Shown: one piece after another, positions 1 to 7,594 of the stretch
Layout: the number at the start of each line of letters is the position of its first letter
Numbering within the stretch: the stretch's first letter is position 1
Assembly (NCBI RefSeq): GCF_008119785.1
Contig: NZ_VSFA01000012.1
Span: 57,407-121,406 of the forward strand
Reading direction: 5' to 3'
Source: Micromonospora sp. MP36
GTDB lineage: Bacteria; Actinomycetota; Actinomycetes; Mycobacteriales; Micromonosporaceae
Length of the DNA: 64,000 nt
Made by a program: the position numbers and the translations under genes
The notes under the pieces: model-generated
The model's input: only the letters and a program-made list of their open reading frames with translations
Told to the model about the DNA's origin: nothing
Databases searched by the model: none

Positions 1-2
1 GT

Positions 3-395
3 GACGACTGGCGGCTGGGCTTTCTCGCCGGCATCTTCGACGCCGAGGGCAGTTGCAGCCGGGGCATCTTCCGGATCAGCAACAGCGACGACCGGATCCT
101 TGAGGAGACCGGCGCCGCCATGAACCACTTCGGGTTCACCTGGGTGCTCAAGGATCCTGGTCTGCCGAACCAAGTGCGGCAGATCCGGTTGACGGGCGGC
201 TTGCCCGAGAGGCTGCGCTTCTTCCACCTGACCGACCCGGCCATCACCCGCAAGCGTTCCATCGAGGGGGCGGCGCTCAAGTGCCAGGCGGCGCTGCGGG
301 TGGTGAGCATCGAGGACCTCGGGCTGGAGCTGCCGCTGTGGGACATCACCACGGGCACCGGCGACTTCATCGCCAACGGCGTGGTCAGCCACAAC
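3..395 (+). other. Intein C-terminal segment (homing-endonuclease motif plus splice junction)
   Basis: This is the intein part of the radical SAM reading frame. A single LAGLIDADG motif is visible near the left edge; a second, if present, would lie upstream of the window. The last residues read VVSHN, the His-Asn pair used for Asn cyclisation, and the next codon is Cys+1 at 396-398. The junction is inferred from these motifs and from the resumption of conserved host sequence. Confidence 0.85.
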
Positions 396-1190
396 TGCTT
401 CGCCCGCAACACCCACACCTACCTCGACCTCGATGCCGGCGCGGACTTCGACCGGAAGGTGATCGTCAAGGTCAACGCCGGCGAGCTGGTCCGTCGCGAG
501 CTGGCCGCCCCGCGCTGGCGCGGCGCGCACCTCGCCATGGGCACCAATGTGGACTGCTACCAGCGGGCCGAGGGACGCTACCGGCTGATGCCGCCGATCC
601 TCGAGGCGCTGCGCGACTTCGCGAACCCGTTCTCGATCCTGACCAAGGGCACCCTGATCCTGCGGGACCTGCCGCTGCTCCGCCAGGCCGCCGAGGTCAC
701 CCGGGTCGGGCTCTCCTACTCGGTGGGCTTCGTCGACGAGGCACTGTGGCGCGCGGTCGAGCCGGGCACTCCCAGCCCCCGCCGCCGGCTGGACGCCGTC
801 CGGCAGCTCACCGACGCCGGGTTCGAGGTGGGGGTGCTGATGGCGCCGATCCTGCCGGGGCTCAGCGACGACGACGAGTCGATCGAGGCGACCGTTTCGG
901 CGATCGCCGCGGCCGGGGCGGCCAGCGTGACGCCGCTCGCGCTGCACCTGCGCCCCGGCGCCCGCGAGTGGTACGCGCACTGGCTGGCCCGGGAGTTTCC
1001 CCAGCTGGTCCCCCGCTACCGCCAGCTCTACCGGGCCGGCGCGTACGCGCCGCAGGCGTACCAGCGGGAGCTGACCGCGCGGGTGCGGATCGCGGCCCGC
1101 AGGCACGGGCTGCACCGGGGCGAGCGGGGCGACAACCGCAGGCTGCCCGAGCCGCCGCCGGCCCCGGCGGAACAGTTGACGCTGCTCTGA
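3..1190 (+). CDS. Rv2578c-family radical SAM protein, 3' part, containing the C-terminal part of an intein
   Basis: The frame is open at the left window edge. The first ~131 codons are the end of an intein. They carry a LAGLIDADG-type motif (GFLAGIFDAEG, about 18-50) and a C-terminal splicing block ending TGDFIANGVVSHN. The host protein resumes with CFARNTHTYLDLD and runs ~265 residues to the stop at 1190. CFARNTH follows the last position of the CxxxCxYC iron-sulfur motif in Rv2578c/SplB-like radical SAM proteins, so the first extein residue (Cys at 396-398) should be a cluster ligand. The rest (VKVNAGELVRREL, MGTNVDCYQRAEGRYRL, APILPGLSD) is typical of that family. The reaction is unknown; the family resembles spore photoproduct lyase. 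The N-terminal extein and the start of the intein lie outside the window. Confidence 0.88.
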   Translation, partial: DDWRLGFLAGIFDAEGSCSRGIFRISNSDDRILEETGAAMNHFGFTWVLKDPGLPNQVRQIRLTGGLPERLRFFHLTDPAITRKRSIEGAALKCQAALRVVSIEDLGLELPLWDITTGTGDFIANGVVSHNCFARNTHTYLDLDAGADFDRKVIVKVNAGELVRRELAAPRWRGAHLAMGTNVDCYQRAEGRYRLMPPILEALRDFANPFSILTKGTLILRDLPLLRQAAEVTRVGLSYSVGFVDEALWRAVEPGTPSPRRRLDAVRQLTDAGFEVGVLMAPILPGLSDDDESIEATVSAIAAAGAASVTPLALHLRPGAREWYAHWLAREFPQLVPRYRQLYRAGAYAPQAYQRELTARVRIAARRHGLHRGERGDNRRLPEPPPAPAEQLTLL

Positions 1191-1214
1191 GCAGCGGCCG
1201 GAGAACGACCGGGT

Positions 1215-1220
1215 TAGGCT
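1215..1220 (+). promoter_or_regulatory. -10 box (TAGGCT) of a leaderless gene
   Basis: TAGGCT ends 6 nt before the GTG at 1227. Transcription should therefore start at or next to the start codon, giving a leaderless mRNA. No ribosome binding site precedes the GTG. Confidence 0.6.
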
Positions 1221-1226
1221 CGCAGC

Positions 1227-1634
1227 GTGCGCTCAGCCCAGCAACTCCTCGCCGACTCCGCCGTGATCGCCGTCGTGGGCGCATCCCGTGATCCGCGCAA
1301 GGCCGCGCACCGCGTACCGGCCGAGATGCAGCGGTACGGCTGGCGGATCATCCCGGTGAACCCGACGGTGGAGGAGCTCTTCGGCGAGCGGGCGTACCCG
1401 TCGCTGGCCGACATCCCGCACCCGGTCGACCTGGTCAACGTGTTCCGTCCCGCCGAGGACGCGGTCGAGGTGGTCCGGCAGGCGGTGGCGATCGGCGCGC
1501 CAGCGGTCTGGTTGCAGCTCGGGATTGTCTCGGCGGAGGCACGGCGGATCGCCGAGGAGGCCGGCATCGACTACGTCGAGGACCGCTGCCTCATCGTGGA
1601 GCGGGCCGCGGCGGGGCTGACCCGGCTCGGCTGA
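1227..1634 (+). CDS. CoA-binding domain protein (YccU-like)
   Basis: This 135-residue protein is one Rossmann-type CoA_binding_2 domain. The N-terminus IAVVGASRDPRKAAHRVP is the nucleotide/CoA-binding loop, followed by IIPVNPTVEELFGERAYPSLADIP and a C-terminal LIVERA strand. The family is small, cytosolic and of undefined role; members resemble the CoA-binding half of succinyl-CoA synthetase. The GTG start is chosen because a TAGGCT box lies 6 nt upstream, which fits leaderless translation. The gene ends 9 nt before the convergent TetR gene. Confidence 0.85.
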   Translation: MRSAQQLLADSAVIAVVGASRDPRKAAHRVPAEMQRYGWRIIPVNPTVEELFGERAYPSLADIPHPVDLVNVFRPAEDAVEVVRQAVAIGAPAVWLQLGIVSAEARRIAEEAGIDYVEDRCLIVERAAAGLTRLG

Positions 1635-1643
1635 ACTGCCCGG

Positions 1644-2297
1644 TCAGGGCTTCGGCGGGCGCCGGGGCGGCACCGCACGACCGCGCTGGGCCGGCGGCGC
1701 AGCGCCGAGCAGCAGGTCCAACTGGGCGTCCAGCGCGGCGAGCGCCGTCTCCGGCGGGTAGTGGCCGCCGAGCAGATAGACGCCCAACCCTTCCATGACG
1801 GCGAGCAGCGCCACCGCAGCCCGGCCGGGGTCGACGCGGGCCTGCGCCGCACCGGCCGCCTGGGCGGCCCGGATCTGCCCGGCGATGAAGGCCAGCAGCT
1901 CGGCGGTCTCCCGGTGCAGCCCGGCGGCGACTTCGGGGCGTACCGCGGTGTAGGCGAGGAACGCCAACGCCACCCGGCCGTCCGCCTGGCGTGCCTCGTC
2001 GAGCGGCAGCAACTCGGCCAGCATGGTCCGCAGCAGCGTACGCGGGGACGGGTCGTCACCCAGCGCCGCGACGGCGCGGGTCACCCGGGCCTCGCTGCGC
2101 TCGCGTACCACGGCCAGCGCGAAGGTCATCATCTCGTCCTTGGTGCGGAAGTAGTGCTGCACCATCCCGGAGGAGACCCCGGCCTCCGCCGCCACGTGGC
2201 GCAGGCTGACCGCCTCCAGCCCGCGTTCGGCGGCCACCCGCATCAGCGCGTCGGCGATCAGTTTGCGCCGCTCCCCGTGATCGACCCGCTTCGGCAT
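1644..2297 (-). CDS. TetR-family transcriptional repressor
   Basis: This 217-residue protein has an N-terminal HTH (LIADALMRVAAERGLEAVSLRHVA, then EAGVSSGMVQHYFRTKDEM) typical of TetR/AcrR regulators, followed by an all-helical ligand and dimerisation domain and a short Arg/Pro-rich tail. It is divergent from the membrane-protein gene at 2392. The 94-bp gap holds a 28-bp imperfect palindrome overlapping that gene's -10 box, so the protein probably represses the neighbour and itself. The ligand cannot be told from sequence. Confidence 0.9.
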   Translation of the reverse strand: MPKRVDHGERRKLIADALMRVAAERGLEAVSLRHVAAEAGVSSGMVQHYFRTKDEMMTFALAVVRERSEARVTRAVAALGDDPSPRTLLRTMLAELLPLDEARQADGRVALAFLAYTAVRPEVAAGLHRETAELLAFIAGQIRAAQAAGAAQARVDPGRAAVALLAVMEGLGVYLLGGHYPPETALAALDAQLDLLLGAAPPAQRGRAVPPRRPPKP

Positions 2298-2311
2298 GCC
2301 CCCATGCTTTC

Positions 2312-2317
2312 ATAATA
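2312..2317 (-). promoter_or_regulatory. Candidate -10 box of the tetR gene
   Basis: On the minus strand this reads TATTAT, about 14 nt before the ATG at 2297 and separated from it by a G-rich stretch that could act as a ribosome binding site. No good -35 was recognised. Confidence 0.45.
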
Positions 2318-2325
2318 CGACTGCA

Positions 2326-2354
2326 TTGACACATTCCCTGCCCAGCGTTTACGT
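2326..2354 (+). promoter_or_regulatory. Promoter of the 2392 membrane-protein gene
   Basis: TTGACA (2326-2331) and TTACGT (2349-2354) are separated by exactly 17 bp, a near-consensus housekeeping promoter. The -10 lies inside the palindromic operator at 2346-2373, so a bound repressor would block RNA polymerase. Confidence 0.7.
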
Positions 2355-2373
2355 TGCAACTGCAATGCAAACG
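2346..2373. promoter_or_regulatory. 28-bp imperfect palindrome, probable TetR operator
   Basis: The site begins CGTTTACGTTGCA and ends TGCAATGCAAACG; 22 of 28 positions are symmetric, including the outer CGTTT/AAACG arms. It lies in the divergent tetR/2392 gap and covers the -10 of the rightward promoter. Length and placement fit a TetR dimer-pair operator. Confidence 0.7.
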
Positions 2374-2391
2374 GGGAAGGTGAGGTGACCC

Positions 2392-3042
2392 GTGCCGAAG
2401 CAGGCCGTCGCGATGCTGCGTCGCGTGATCGCGTACGAGGTGGGGATGTGGGTCAGCCTGGGCCGGTGGCTGCTCCGCCGGCCCCCGGCGCTGGAGCCCG
2501 GGGCGGCGGCGTTCAGCTACGTCGGCGTGGTGAAGCCCATCCTCATCGCCTTCATCGCGCTCTCCGCGATCGAGATCCCGATCTTCGACCTGATCCTTCG
2601 GCACACCTTGCCGTGGCCGTCGGTGCGGCACACCGTGCTCGCGCTCGGCATCTGGGGTCTGCTCTGGATGATCGGTCTCTTCGCCGCCCTGCGGATCCAC
2701 CCGCACGCCGCCGACGCGGAGGGACTACGCGTCCGCAACGGCTTCTCGGTGGACTTCCGGCTGCCGTGGACGGCCGTCGCCCGGGTCGACGCCCGCTACC
2801 GCTCGCTGCCCTCTGGCCGCAGCGTGCAGCTCGAACCGGACGAGGCGGGCGTGGTGCTGAACGTCGCCACCGGCAAGCAGACCAGCGTCGACATCGTGCT
2901 GCGCGAGCCGCTGTCGGTCCGGCTGCCCAAGGGGCCGAGCGGGCCGGTGCACGAGATCCGCCTCTACGCCGACGACCCGGCCGCCCTGGTCGCCCGGGCC
3001 CGCGAGCACCTCGCGGCACGGCTGCCCGGCTCGAACGCCTGA
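2392..3042 (+). CDS. Integral membrane protein with a C-terminal PH-like domain
   Basis: This 216-residue protein has two strongly hydrophobic helices at about residues 45-70 and 80-105 (PILIAFIALSAIEIPIFDLI and HTVLALGIWGLLWMIGLFAAL). A soluble ~100-residue part follows, with the beta-rich pattern of bacterial PH-like membrane-protein tails (GLRVRNGFSVDFRLPWTAV). I do not recognise a named family. The GTG start is preceded by a purine-rich stretch (GGGAAGGTGAGG). It is divergently controlled with the TetR gene to its left and is probably that regulator's target, so drug or lipid stress is possible but unproven. Confidence 0.65.
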   Translation: MPKQAVAMLRRVIAYEVGMWVSLGRWLLRRPPALEPGAAAFSYVGVVKPILIAFIALSAIEIPIFDLILRHTLPWPSVRHTVLALGIWGLLWMIGLFAALRIHPHAADAEGLRVRNGFSVDFRLPWTAVARVDARYRSLPSGRSVQLEPDEAGVVLNVATGKQTSVDIVLREPLSVRLPKGPSGPVHEIRLYADDPAALVARAREHLAARLPGSNA

Positions 3043-3087
3043 TCGCGAGCCGGGCAGCCTGGTGGGCGAGGCCGGCGCGGGCCCGGG

Positions 3088-4941
3088 TCAGGGCCGGACG
3101 GTGACGATCTGGTCCGACCACAGCCGTCGGGCCGCGACCACTCGGCCGTCCGGGTTGGCCGCGACGAGGAAGACGTCCCTGGGGGACAGCGGAGAAACCC
3201 CGCCGGCCCACGGCTCCACTGCGGTCAGCGGGATCTCGCGGGGTGCCAGGCACCGAAAGTCCGCGCAGACCCAGAGCACGGCACGGCGCGGCCCGGACAC
3301 CTGGGATCCCACCTGAAGCCGGGCACCGGGCGGGCCGGGCATGACCGCCACGGCGTAGCTGCCCCCGCCGGGGCGAGCGGCGGTGGCGCTGACCGCGCTG
3401 GTGCACTGCTGGCAGGGATGGACCAGCCGGTCGAAGTGCAGGGCAGCCAGCTCCTCCTCGCTCGGCGTGGCCGGCTCCCCCTGAGGGCCAAGGCGGGCGC
3501 TGGTGCAGGCCGGCGATTCGCAGCTGGCGATCCACACCGTCGAGCCGCCCGCGGGGCGGTACGCCACGACCGGCCGGCCACTCCGGTCCACGACCACCAG
3601 CAGCTCCCGGTAGTAAGGGGAGGAGGGGCGAGCGAGATCCTCCTGCACCGTTCCGAGCCGGGTGACGGTCGGGTCTGCGCACCGAACGTCACGACAGCGG
3701 ACGAGCCGCAACTCGCTGTCCTCCCGCACCGTGCCGTGCTGTTTCTCCGCGCCCGACCCGGGTACGGCGACCGCGATGAGGATCTGGCCGTTGGGCGCCA
3801 GGGCGATCGCACCCCTCGGCGGCCACGGGATGGCGTCGAGCCGATTCGGGGCCCGCTGGCAGACGCGCTGCGGGTCGCAGTACGCCAGCCGGTCGTCGGT
3901 CAGCAGGTAGACGGAACCGTCCGCCGCGACCGCAGCTCTTTCCGTTCCGGAGAGCATGACCGGCAGCTTTGTCCGCCTCGTCGTATGGCACTGGTCGTCG
4001 AGGCAGTCCTCCACGGCGGCCTGGGTGACCAGAACGGGGTGGCGCCCGGCCGGCCAGGCCAGCGCGACCAACGTGCCGTGCTCCGGCCGGGTTTGCACGG
4101 AGACCTCGGCGAGTTGCCCCGCCGCTGCCAGGCCGCCGGCGAACAGCATCGGCAGCAACAGGGTCAGTGGCGCGAGCGCCCGGGCCGCCCGGTGCCAGCC
4201 AGGCGCGGCACGGCGCGATACCGCGTGGGCCAGCGCCAATCGGGGCTGCGGAAGGTTGCGGTACACCCCGACGAAGGTCGCCGCCTGGAGGACGGCCAGC
4301 AGCACCAGAAGAGCATCCCGACCGAGCCAGAACGCGAGGCCCGGCAAGCGTCCCGCCACCAGCGCCTCACCCTGGACCACCGCCCAGGCGGTGAGCACCG
4401 CCGGGGCGAGTACACCGATCAGCAGCAGGATCGCGATGTGCACCAGGTGGCTACCCACGCCGGAGAACGCCCTTCGGCGGGCGGCCGCCCAGCGCAGGTC
4501 CTCGAACACGGCCAGGGGTAGCACGAGGGCCTGTCGGATCAGGAGCAGGACGACCGGCACGGCGAGCAGAACGCCGACGAACCAGACCAGCCCGACGTCC
4601 GCCGGCAGTACCTGCCCGAGCAGGAAGAGGGCGGCGAGCACCGTAGCGACGCCGGCGGCGAGCGCGGCACCGACGGTGGGGAGCAGCCGCAGGGCCCGCC
4701 GCAGCGGACGGTCGGCGCCGGCCAGAGCGGCCACTCCGGCGGTCACGGCCCAGGTCCACGCCACGGCGACAACCGCGACTTCCAGCCAGCCGGGCGGCGA
4801 GAGGACGAGCACTCCGTTGACCAGCCTCGGCGCGTCGGTGTCGGGCATCGGGAGCGACCGCCAGAGGATCTGGAGCAGCGCTAACGGCACGAGCACCAGC
4901 AGGATGGGCGGCAGCGGGGACCGGCGGGGCGGGATGGGCAC
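3088..4941 (-). CDS. Polytopic membrane protein with a Cys-paired extracytoplasmic repeat domain
   Basis: With the GTG at 4941 the protein has 617 residues. The N-terminal ~275 residues contain about seven hydrophobic helices. The C-terminal ~340 residues are soluble and hold six short cysteine pairs (CLDDQC, CDPQRVC, CRDVRC, CESPAC, CQQC, CADFRC) spaced roughly 40-70 residues apart. Each pair precedes a strand-like stretch (AVAADGSVYLLTDD, AIALAPNGQILIAVAV, LLVVVDRSGRPVVAYR), suggesting beta-propeller blades closed by disulfides outside the membrane. The start is chosen because TACCGT stands 6 nt upstream (leaderless); an in-frame GTG at 4968 is the alternative. Function unknown. Confidence 0.7.
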   Translation of the reverse strand: MPIPPRRSPLPPILLVLVPLALLQILWRSLPMPDTDAPRLVNGVLVLSPPGWLEVAVVAVAWTWAVTAGVAALAGADRPLRRALRLLPTVGAALAAGVATVLAALFLLGQVLPADVGLVWFVGVLLAVPVVLLLIRQALVLPLAVFEDLRWAAARRRAFSGVGSHLVHIAILLLIGVLAPAVLTAWAVVQGEALVAGRLPGLAFWLGRDALLVLLAVLQAATFVGVYRNLPQPRLALAHAVSRRAAPGWHRAARALAPLTLLLPMLFAGGLAAAGQLAEVSVQTRPEHGTLVALAWPAGRHPVLVTQAAVEDCLDDQCHTTRRTKLPVMLSGTERAAVAADGSVYLLTDDRLAYCDPQRVCQRAPNRLDAIPWPPRGAIALAPNGQILIAVAVPGSGAEKQHGTVREDSELRLVRCRDVRCADPTVTRLGTVQEDLARPSSPYYRELLVVVDRSGRPVVAYRPAGGSTVWIASCESPACTSARLGPQGEPATPSEEELAALHFDRLVHPCQQCTSAVSATAARPGGGSYAVAVMPGPPGARLQVGSQVSGPRRAVLWVCADFRCLAPREIPLTAVEPWAGGVSPLSPRDVFLVAANPDGRVVAARRLWSDQIVTVRP

Positions 4942-4947
4942 GGGCGT

Positions 4948-4953
4948 ACGGTA
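4948..4953 (-). promoter_or_regulatory. -10 box (TACCGT) for the leaderless membrane gene
   Basis: On the minus strand TACCGT ends 6 nt before the GTG at 4941, the spacing expected when transcription starts on the start codon. Confidence 0.5.
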
Positions 4954-5025
4954 CGGCGTCGGTGCCACCCCGTCGGCAGCCTTGCTCGCCGCTTGACGGC
5001 GCCCCACAAGGGTGGCGGCGGGTCG

Positions 5026-5031
5026 TACCCT
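5026..5031 (+). promoter_or_regulatory. -10 box (TACCCT) for the leaderless gene at 5038
   Basis: TACCCT is followed by six bases and then the ATG at 5038. It lies back to back with the TACCGT box of the divergent gene, about 75 bp away. Confidence 0.55.
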
Positions 5032-5037
5032 GCGCAG

Positions 5038-5778
5038 ATGCCCCTCCCCCTGCCCGGCCGGCGGCCCTCGCCCGGCGACGGCCTCTGGGCGCGCCGGTTG
5101 CTCGCCGCCGCGGCCGCCGCGGCCGTGGCGGCGCCGGTGGCCGCCGGGCTGTTCCGGCTGCCACCGGTCGACACGCTCGCGGCGAGTTGTGCCATCTGGC
5201 TGCCGGCCGGGGCGCGGTGGCTGACGAAGCGCTGGTGGCCCCGACGCGACGGCCGTCTGGTGTGGATGCCGCAGGTGGCGGGCCGTGCATCGGTCGAACC
5301 CGGCCTGGTGGCACGGCGGTCCCTCGCCGGCTGGGCCGACCTGACGGCCGAAACGGTGGCGATGGCCGCGATCGGGTCGGGACTGATCGGCACCCTTCCC
5401 GACGAGTCGGGGTGGGCCGGCCTGCTGCGGCCGCTGCTCGCGGTCGGCGTCGCCGCCGGCATCGGGCGGGTGGTCTACGAGGAGGTCCGGTTCACCGGGC
5501 GGCTGGCGCTCACCGCGACCGGCATCCGGCACGGCCGCCGGACGTACGGCTGGACGAACATCGACCTGGTCGTCCCGCACAAGCGGGACGGCCAGGTGGA
5601 CGGGGTGCGGCTGCGTCCGGCGAGGTGGGTCTCGCTGGAGCCGGCGCCGGTGGTGGGTGGCCGGGACACGGCGGTGCCCGAGGAACGGCTGGTCGCCGCG
5701 ATCGAGCACTTCCGGTCGCGGCCGGAGATGCTGGCGGTGGGCCTGCCGGTCACCGCGCCGGAGCCGGCCGGCGGGTGA
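5038..5778 (+). CDS. Membrane protein with a PH-like C-terminal region
   Basis: This 246-residue protein starts at an ATG just downstream of a TACCCT box; a TTG at 4993 is in frame but would lie upstream of the transcript. There are hydrophobic segments near residues 20-45, 55-65 and 105-145, then a soluble part (FTGRLALTATGIRHGRRTYG, then VSLEPAPVVGG) resembling bacterial PH domains. It is divergent from the Cys-repeat membrane gene. I do not recognise a characterised homologue. Confidence 0.65.
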   Translation: MPLPLPGRRPSPGDGLWARRLLAAAAAAAVAAPVAAGLFRLPPVDTLAASCAIWLPAGARWLTKRWWPRRDGRLVWMPQVAGRASVEPGLVARRSLAGWADLTAETVAMAAIGSGLIGTLPDESGWAGLLRPLLAVGVAAGIGRVVYEEVRFTGRLALTATGIRHGRRTYGWTNIDLVVPHKRDGQVDGVRLRPARWVSLEPAPVVGGRDTAVPEERLVAAIEHFRSRPEMLAVGLPVTAPEPAGG

Positions 5779-5792
5779 CCGGCGCACCGGTC
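5777..5792. terminator. Short palindrome holding both stop codons of a convergent pair
   Basis: GACCGG, four bases and CCGGTC form a small hairpin containing the end of the gene at 5778 and the stop region of the convergent acyl-CoA dehydrogenase. It could be a compact bidirectional terminator; there is no T tract. Confidence 0.35.
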
Positions 5793-6987
5793 AGAGCTTG
5801 TACTCCTTGAGCAGGCCGCGGGAGATGATGGTCTTCTGGATCTCGGAGGTGCCCTCCCCGATGAGCAGGAACGGGGCCTCCCGCATCAGCCGCTCGATCT
5901 CGTACTCCTTCGAGTAGCCGTAGCCGCCGTGGATGCGGAACGCCTCCTGGACGACCTCGGCGCAGTATTCCGAGGCGAGCAGCTTGGCCATCCCGGCCTC
6001 GACGTCGTTGCGCTGGCCGGCGTCCTTGAGTCGGGCAGCGTTGACCATGAGGGCGTGCGCGGCCTCGATCTTCGTACCCATCTCGGCGAGCTTGAAGGCG
6101 ATGGCCTGGTGCTTGGCGAGGGGCTGGCCGAAGGTGCGGCGCTGCTGCGCGTACGCGACGGCCAACTCGAAGGCCCGGATGGAGATGCCGCAGGCGCGGG
6201 CGGCCACGTTGACCCGGCCGACCTCGATGCCGTCCATCATCTGGTAGAAGCCCCGGCCGACCTTCTCCTCGCCCCCGAGGACGGCGGAGGCGGGGACCGT
6301 GACGCCGTCGAGCACCATCTCGGTGGTCTCGACGCCCTTGTAGCCCATCTTGTCGATCTTGCCGGGGATGGTCAGGCCGGGCGCCGTCTCGCCGAAGCCG
6401 GGTTCCTTCTCGAGCAGGAAGGTGCTCATGTTGCCGTAGACCGAGTCGGCCCCGGTGTCGGTCTTGACCAGGGTGGCCACCACCGACGAGTACGCCCCGT
6501 TGGTCAGCCACATCTTCTGGCCGTTGAGGACGAAGTTGTCGCCGTCGCGGACCGCCTTGGACTTGATCGCCGACACGTCCGAGCCGCACTCCGGCTCCGA
6601 CATCGAGAAGGCGCCGCGCACCTCGCCGGTGGCCATCCGCGGCAGCAGCCGGGCCTGCTGCTCCGCCGAGCCGTGCTGAGAGATCAGGTACGCGACGATG
6701 AAGTGGGTGTTGACGATGCCGGAGATCGACATCCACCCCCGGGACAGTTCCTCGACCACTAGGGCGTAGGTGAGCAGGGACTCGCCCAGCCCGCCGTACT
6801 CCTCGGCGATGGTGAGGCCGAACAGCCCCATCTCGCGCATCCCGTCGAGGATGTCGGTGGGGTACTCGTCGGCGTGCTCCAGCCGCTGGGCGTGCGGGAT
6901 GATCTCCTTGTCGGCGAACTCCCGGACGGTCTCCAGGATCGACCGCTGCACATCGGTCAGGCCGGGCGTCTGGGCGAGTCGGGCCAT
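5791..6987 (-). CDS. Acyl-CoA dehydrogenase
   Basis: The 398 residues match the usual length of this FAD flavoprotein family, which oxidises acyl-CoA to 2-enoyl-CoA in fatty- or branched-acid breakdown. Visible are an N-terminal helical domain, the FAD/substrate motif FSMSEPECGSDVS, WLTNGAYSSVV, the helix YAQQRRTFGQPLAKHQ, and the C-terminal RIHGGYGYSKEYEIERL with IGEGTSEIQ, whose Glu is the usual catalytic base position. The ATG follows GGAGG with 5 nt spacing. A TetR-type palindrome lies 37 nt upstream of the start. Substrate is not predictable. Confidence 0.95.
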   Translation of the reverse strand: MARLAQTPGLTDVQRSILETVREFADKEIIPHAQRLEHADEYPTDILDGMREMGLFGLTIAEEYGGLGESLLTYALVVEELSRGWMSISGIVNTHFIVAYLISQHGSAEQQARLLPRMATGEVRGAFSMSEPECGSDVSAIKSKAVRDGDNFVLNGQKMWLTNGAYSSVVATLVKTDTGADSVYGNMSTFLLEKEPGFGETAPGLTIPGKIDKMGYKGVETTEMVLDGVTVPASAVLGGEEKVGRGFYQMMDGIEVGRVNVAARACGISIRAFELAVAYAQQRRTFGQPLAKHQAIAFKLAEMGTKIEAAHALMVNAARLKDAGQRNDVEAGMAKLLASEYCAEVVQEAFRIHGGYGYSKEYEIERLMREAPFLLIGEGTSEIQKTIISRGLLKEYKL

Positions 6988-7024
6988 CTCAGCCTCCGGG
7001 GGATCGGCGCATTACTCGTGGGTA

Positions 7025-7042
7025 ACTGAACGCTCGGTCAGT
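7025..7042. promoter_or_regulatory. TetR-type operator upstream of acyl-CoA dehydrogenase
   Basis: ACTGAACGCTCGGTCAGT is symmetric at 14 of 18 positions (ACTGA...TCAGT outer arms). Similar palindromes are common at acyl-CoA metabolism promoters under TetR regulators. No linked tetR gene is seen; the nearest one, at 1644, has a different operator. Confidence 0.6.
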
Positions 7043-7168
7043 ATCGGTCCCGCGACCGGCGGGAGCCAAGGTGACCAGTCCACACAACCGCTGTGAAAAG
7101 GTTCACCGCTGCGGGTAGCGTCCGCAAGAGAGAGGGCAGTTCACCTGCGACGGAGGGGGCGAGCGGGC

Positions 7169-7585
7169 GTGAGCCAACCACCCGGTGAGCCGGACCAGCC
7201 GCCGTCGCCGTACGAGCCGCCGTCCTACGGGCAGCCGTACGGGCACCCGCAGCAGCCACCGTGGGGCCAACAGCCGCCGTACGCTCCGCAGCCCCCGTAC
7301 GGGCAGTACGGGCCGCCCGGGCAGGGACCAACGCGACCGCGCGGCGGCGGGCCCAACGTGCTCGCCATCCTGTCGCTGGTCTTCGCCTTCGTCTTCGCGC
7401 CGGCCGGCATCGTCCTCGGTCACCTGGCCAAGCGGCAGATCCGGCAGACCGGCGAGGAGGGCGAGCAGCTCGCCACCTGGGGGCTGATCCTCAGCTACGT
7501 CTTCACTGCGCTCGGGGTGCTCGCCTGCTGCGGCTGGATCGGCCTGGCCATCTGGGCGAACTCCGACAACCACAGCTATCGCTGA
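7169..7585 (+). CDS. Pro/Tyr-rich DUF4190 membrane protein
   Basis: This 138-residue protein begins with ~60 residues rich in Pro, Tyr, Gly and Gln, then has two transmembrane helices (NVLAILSLVFAFVFAPAGIV and LILSYVFTALGVLACCGWIG) around the cytosolic loop GHLAKRQIRQTGEEGEQLA. That helix-loop-helix is the DUF4190 signature. The GTG start follows a G-rich stretch. The same architecture occurs again at 8595, with an SDR between. The role is unknown; Pro-rich tails like this often sit near cell-envelope complexes. Confidence 0.8.
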   Translation: MSQPPGEPDQPPSPYEPPSYGQPYGHPQQPPWGQQPPYAPQPPYGQYGPPGQGPTRPRGGGPNVLAILSLVFAFVFAPAGIVLGHLAKRQIRQTGEEGEQLATWGLILSYVFTALGVLACCGWIGLAIWANSDNHSYR

Positions 7586-7594
7586 CGGTCAGCG
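7580..7594. terminator. Palindrome overlapping both stop codons of a convergent pair
   Basis: CGCTGAC, one base and GTCAGCG form a 7-bp arm palindrome that includes the TGA of the DUF4190 gene and the stop of the convergent SDR. Confidence 0.35.
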
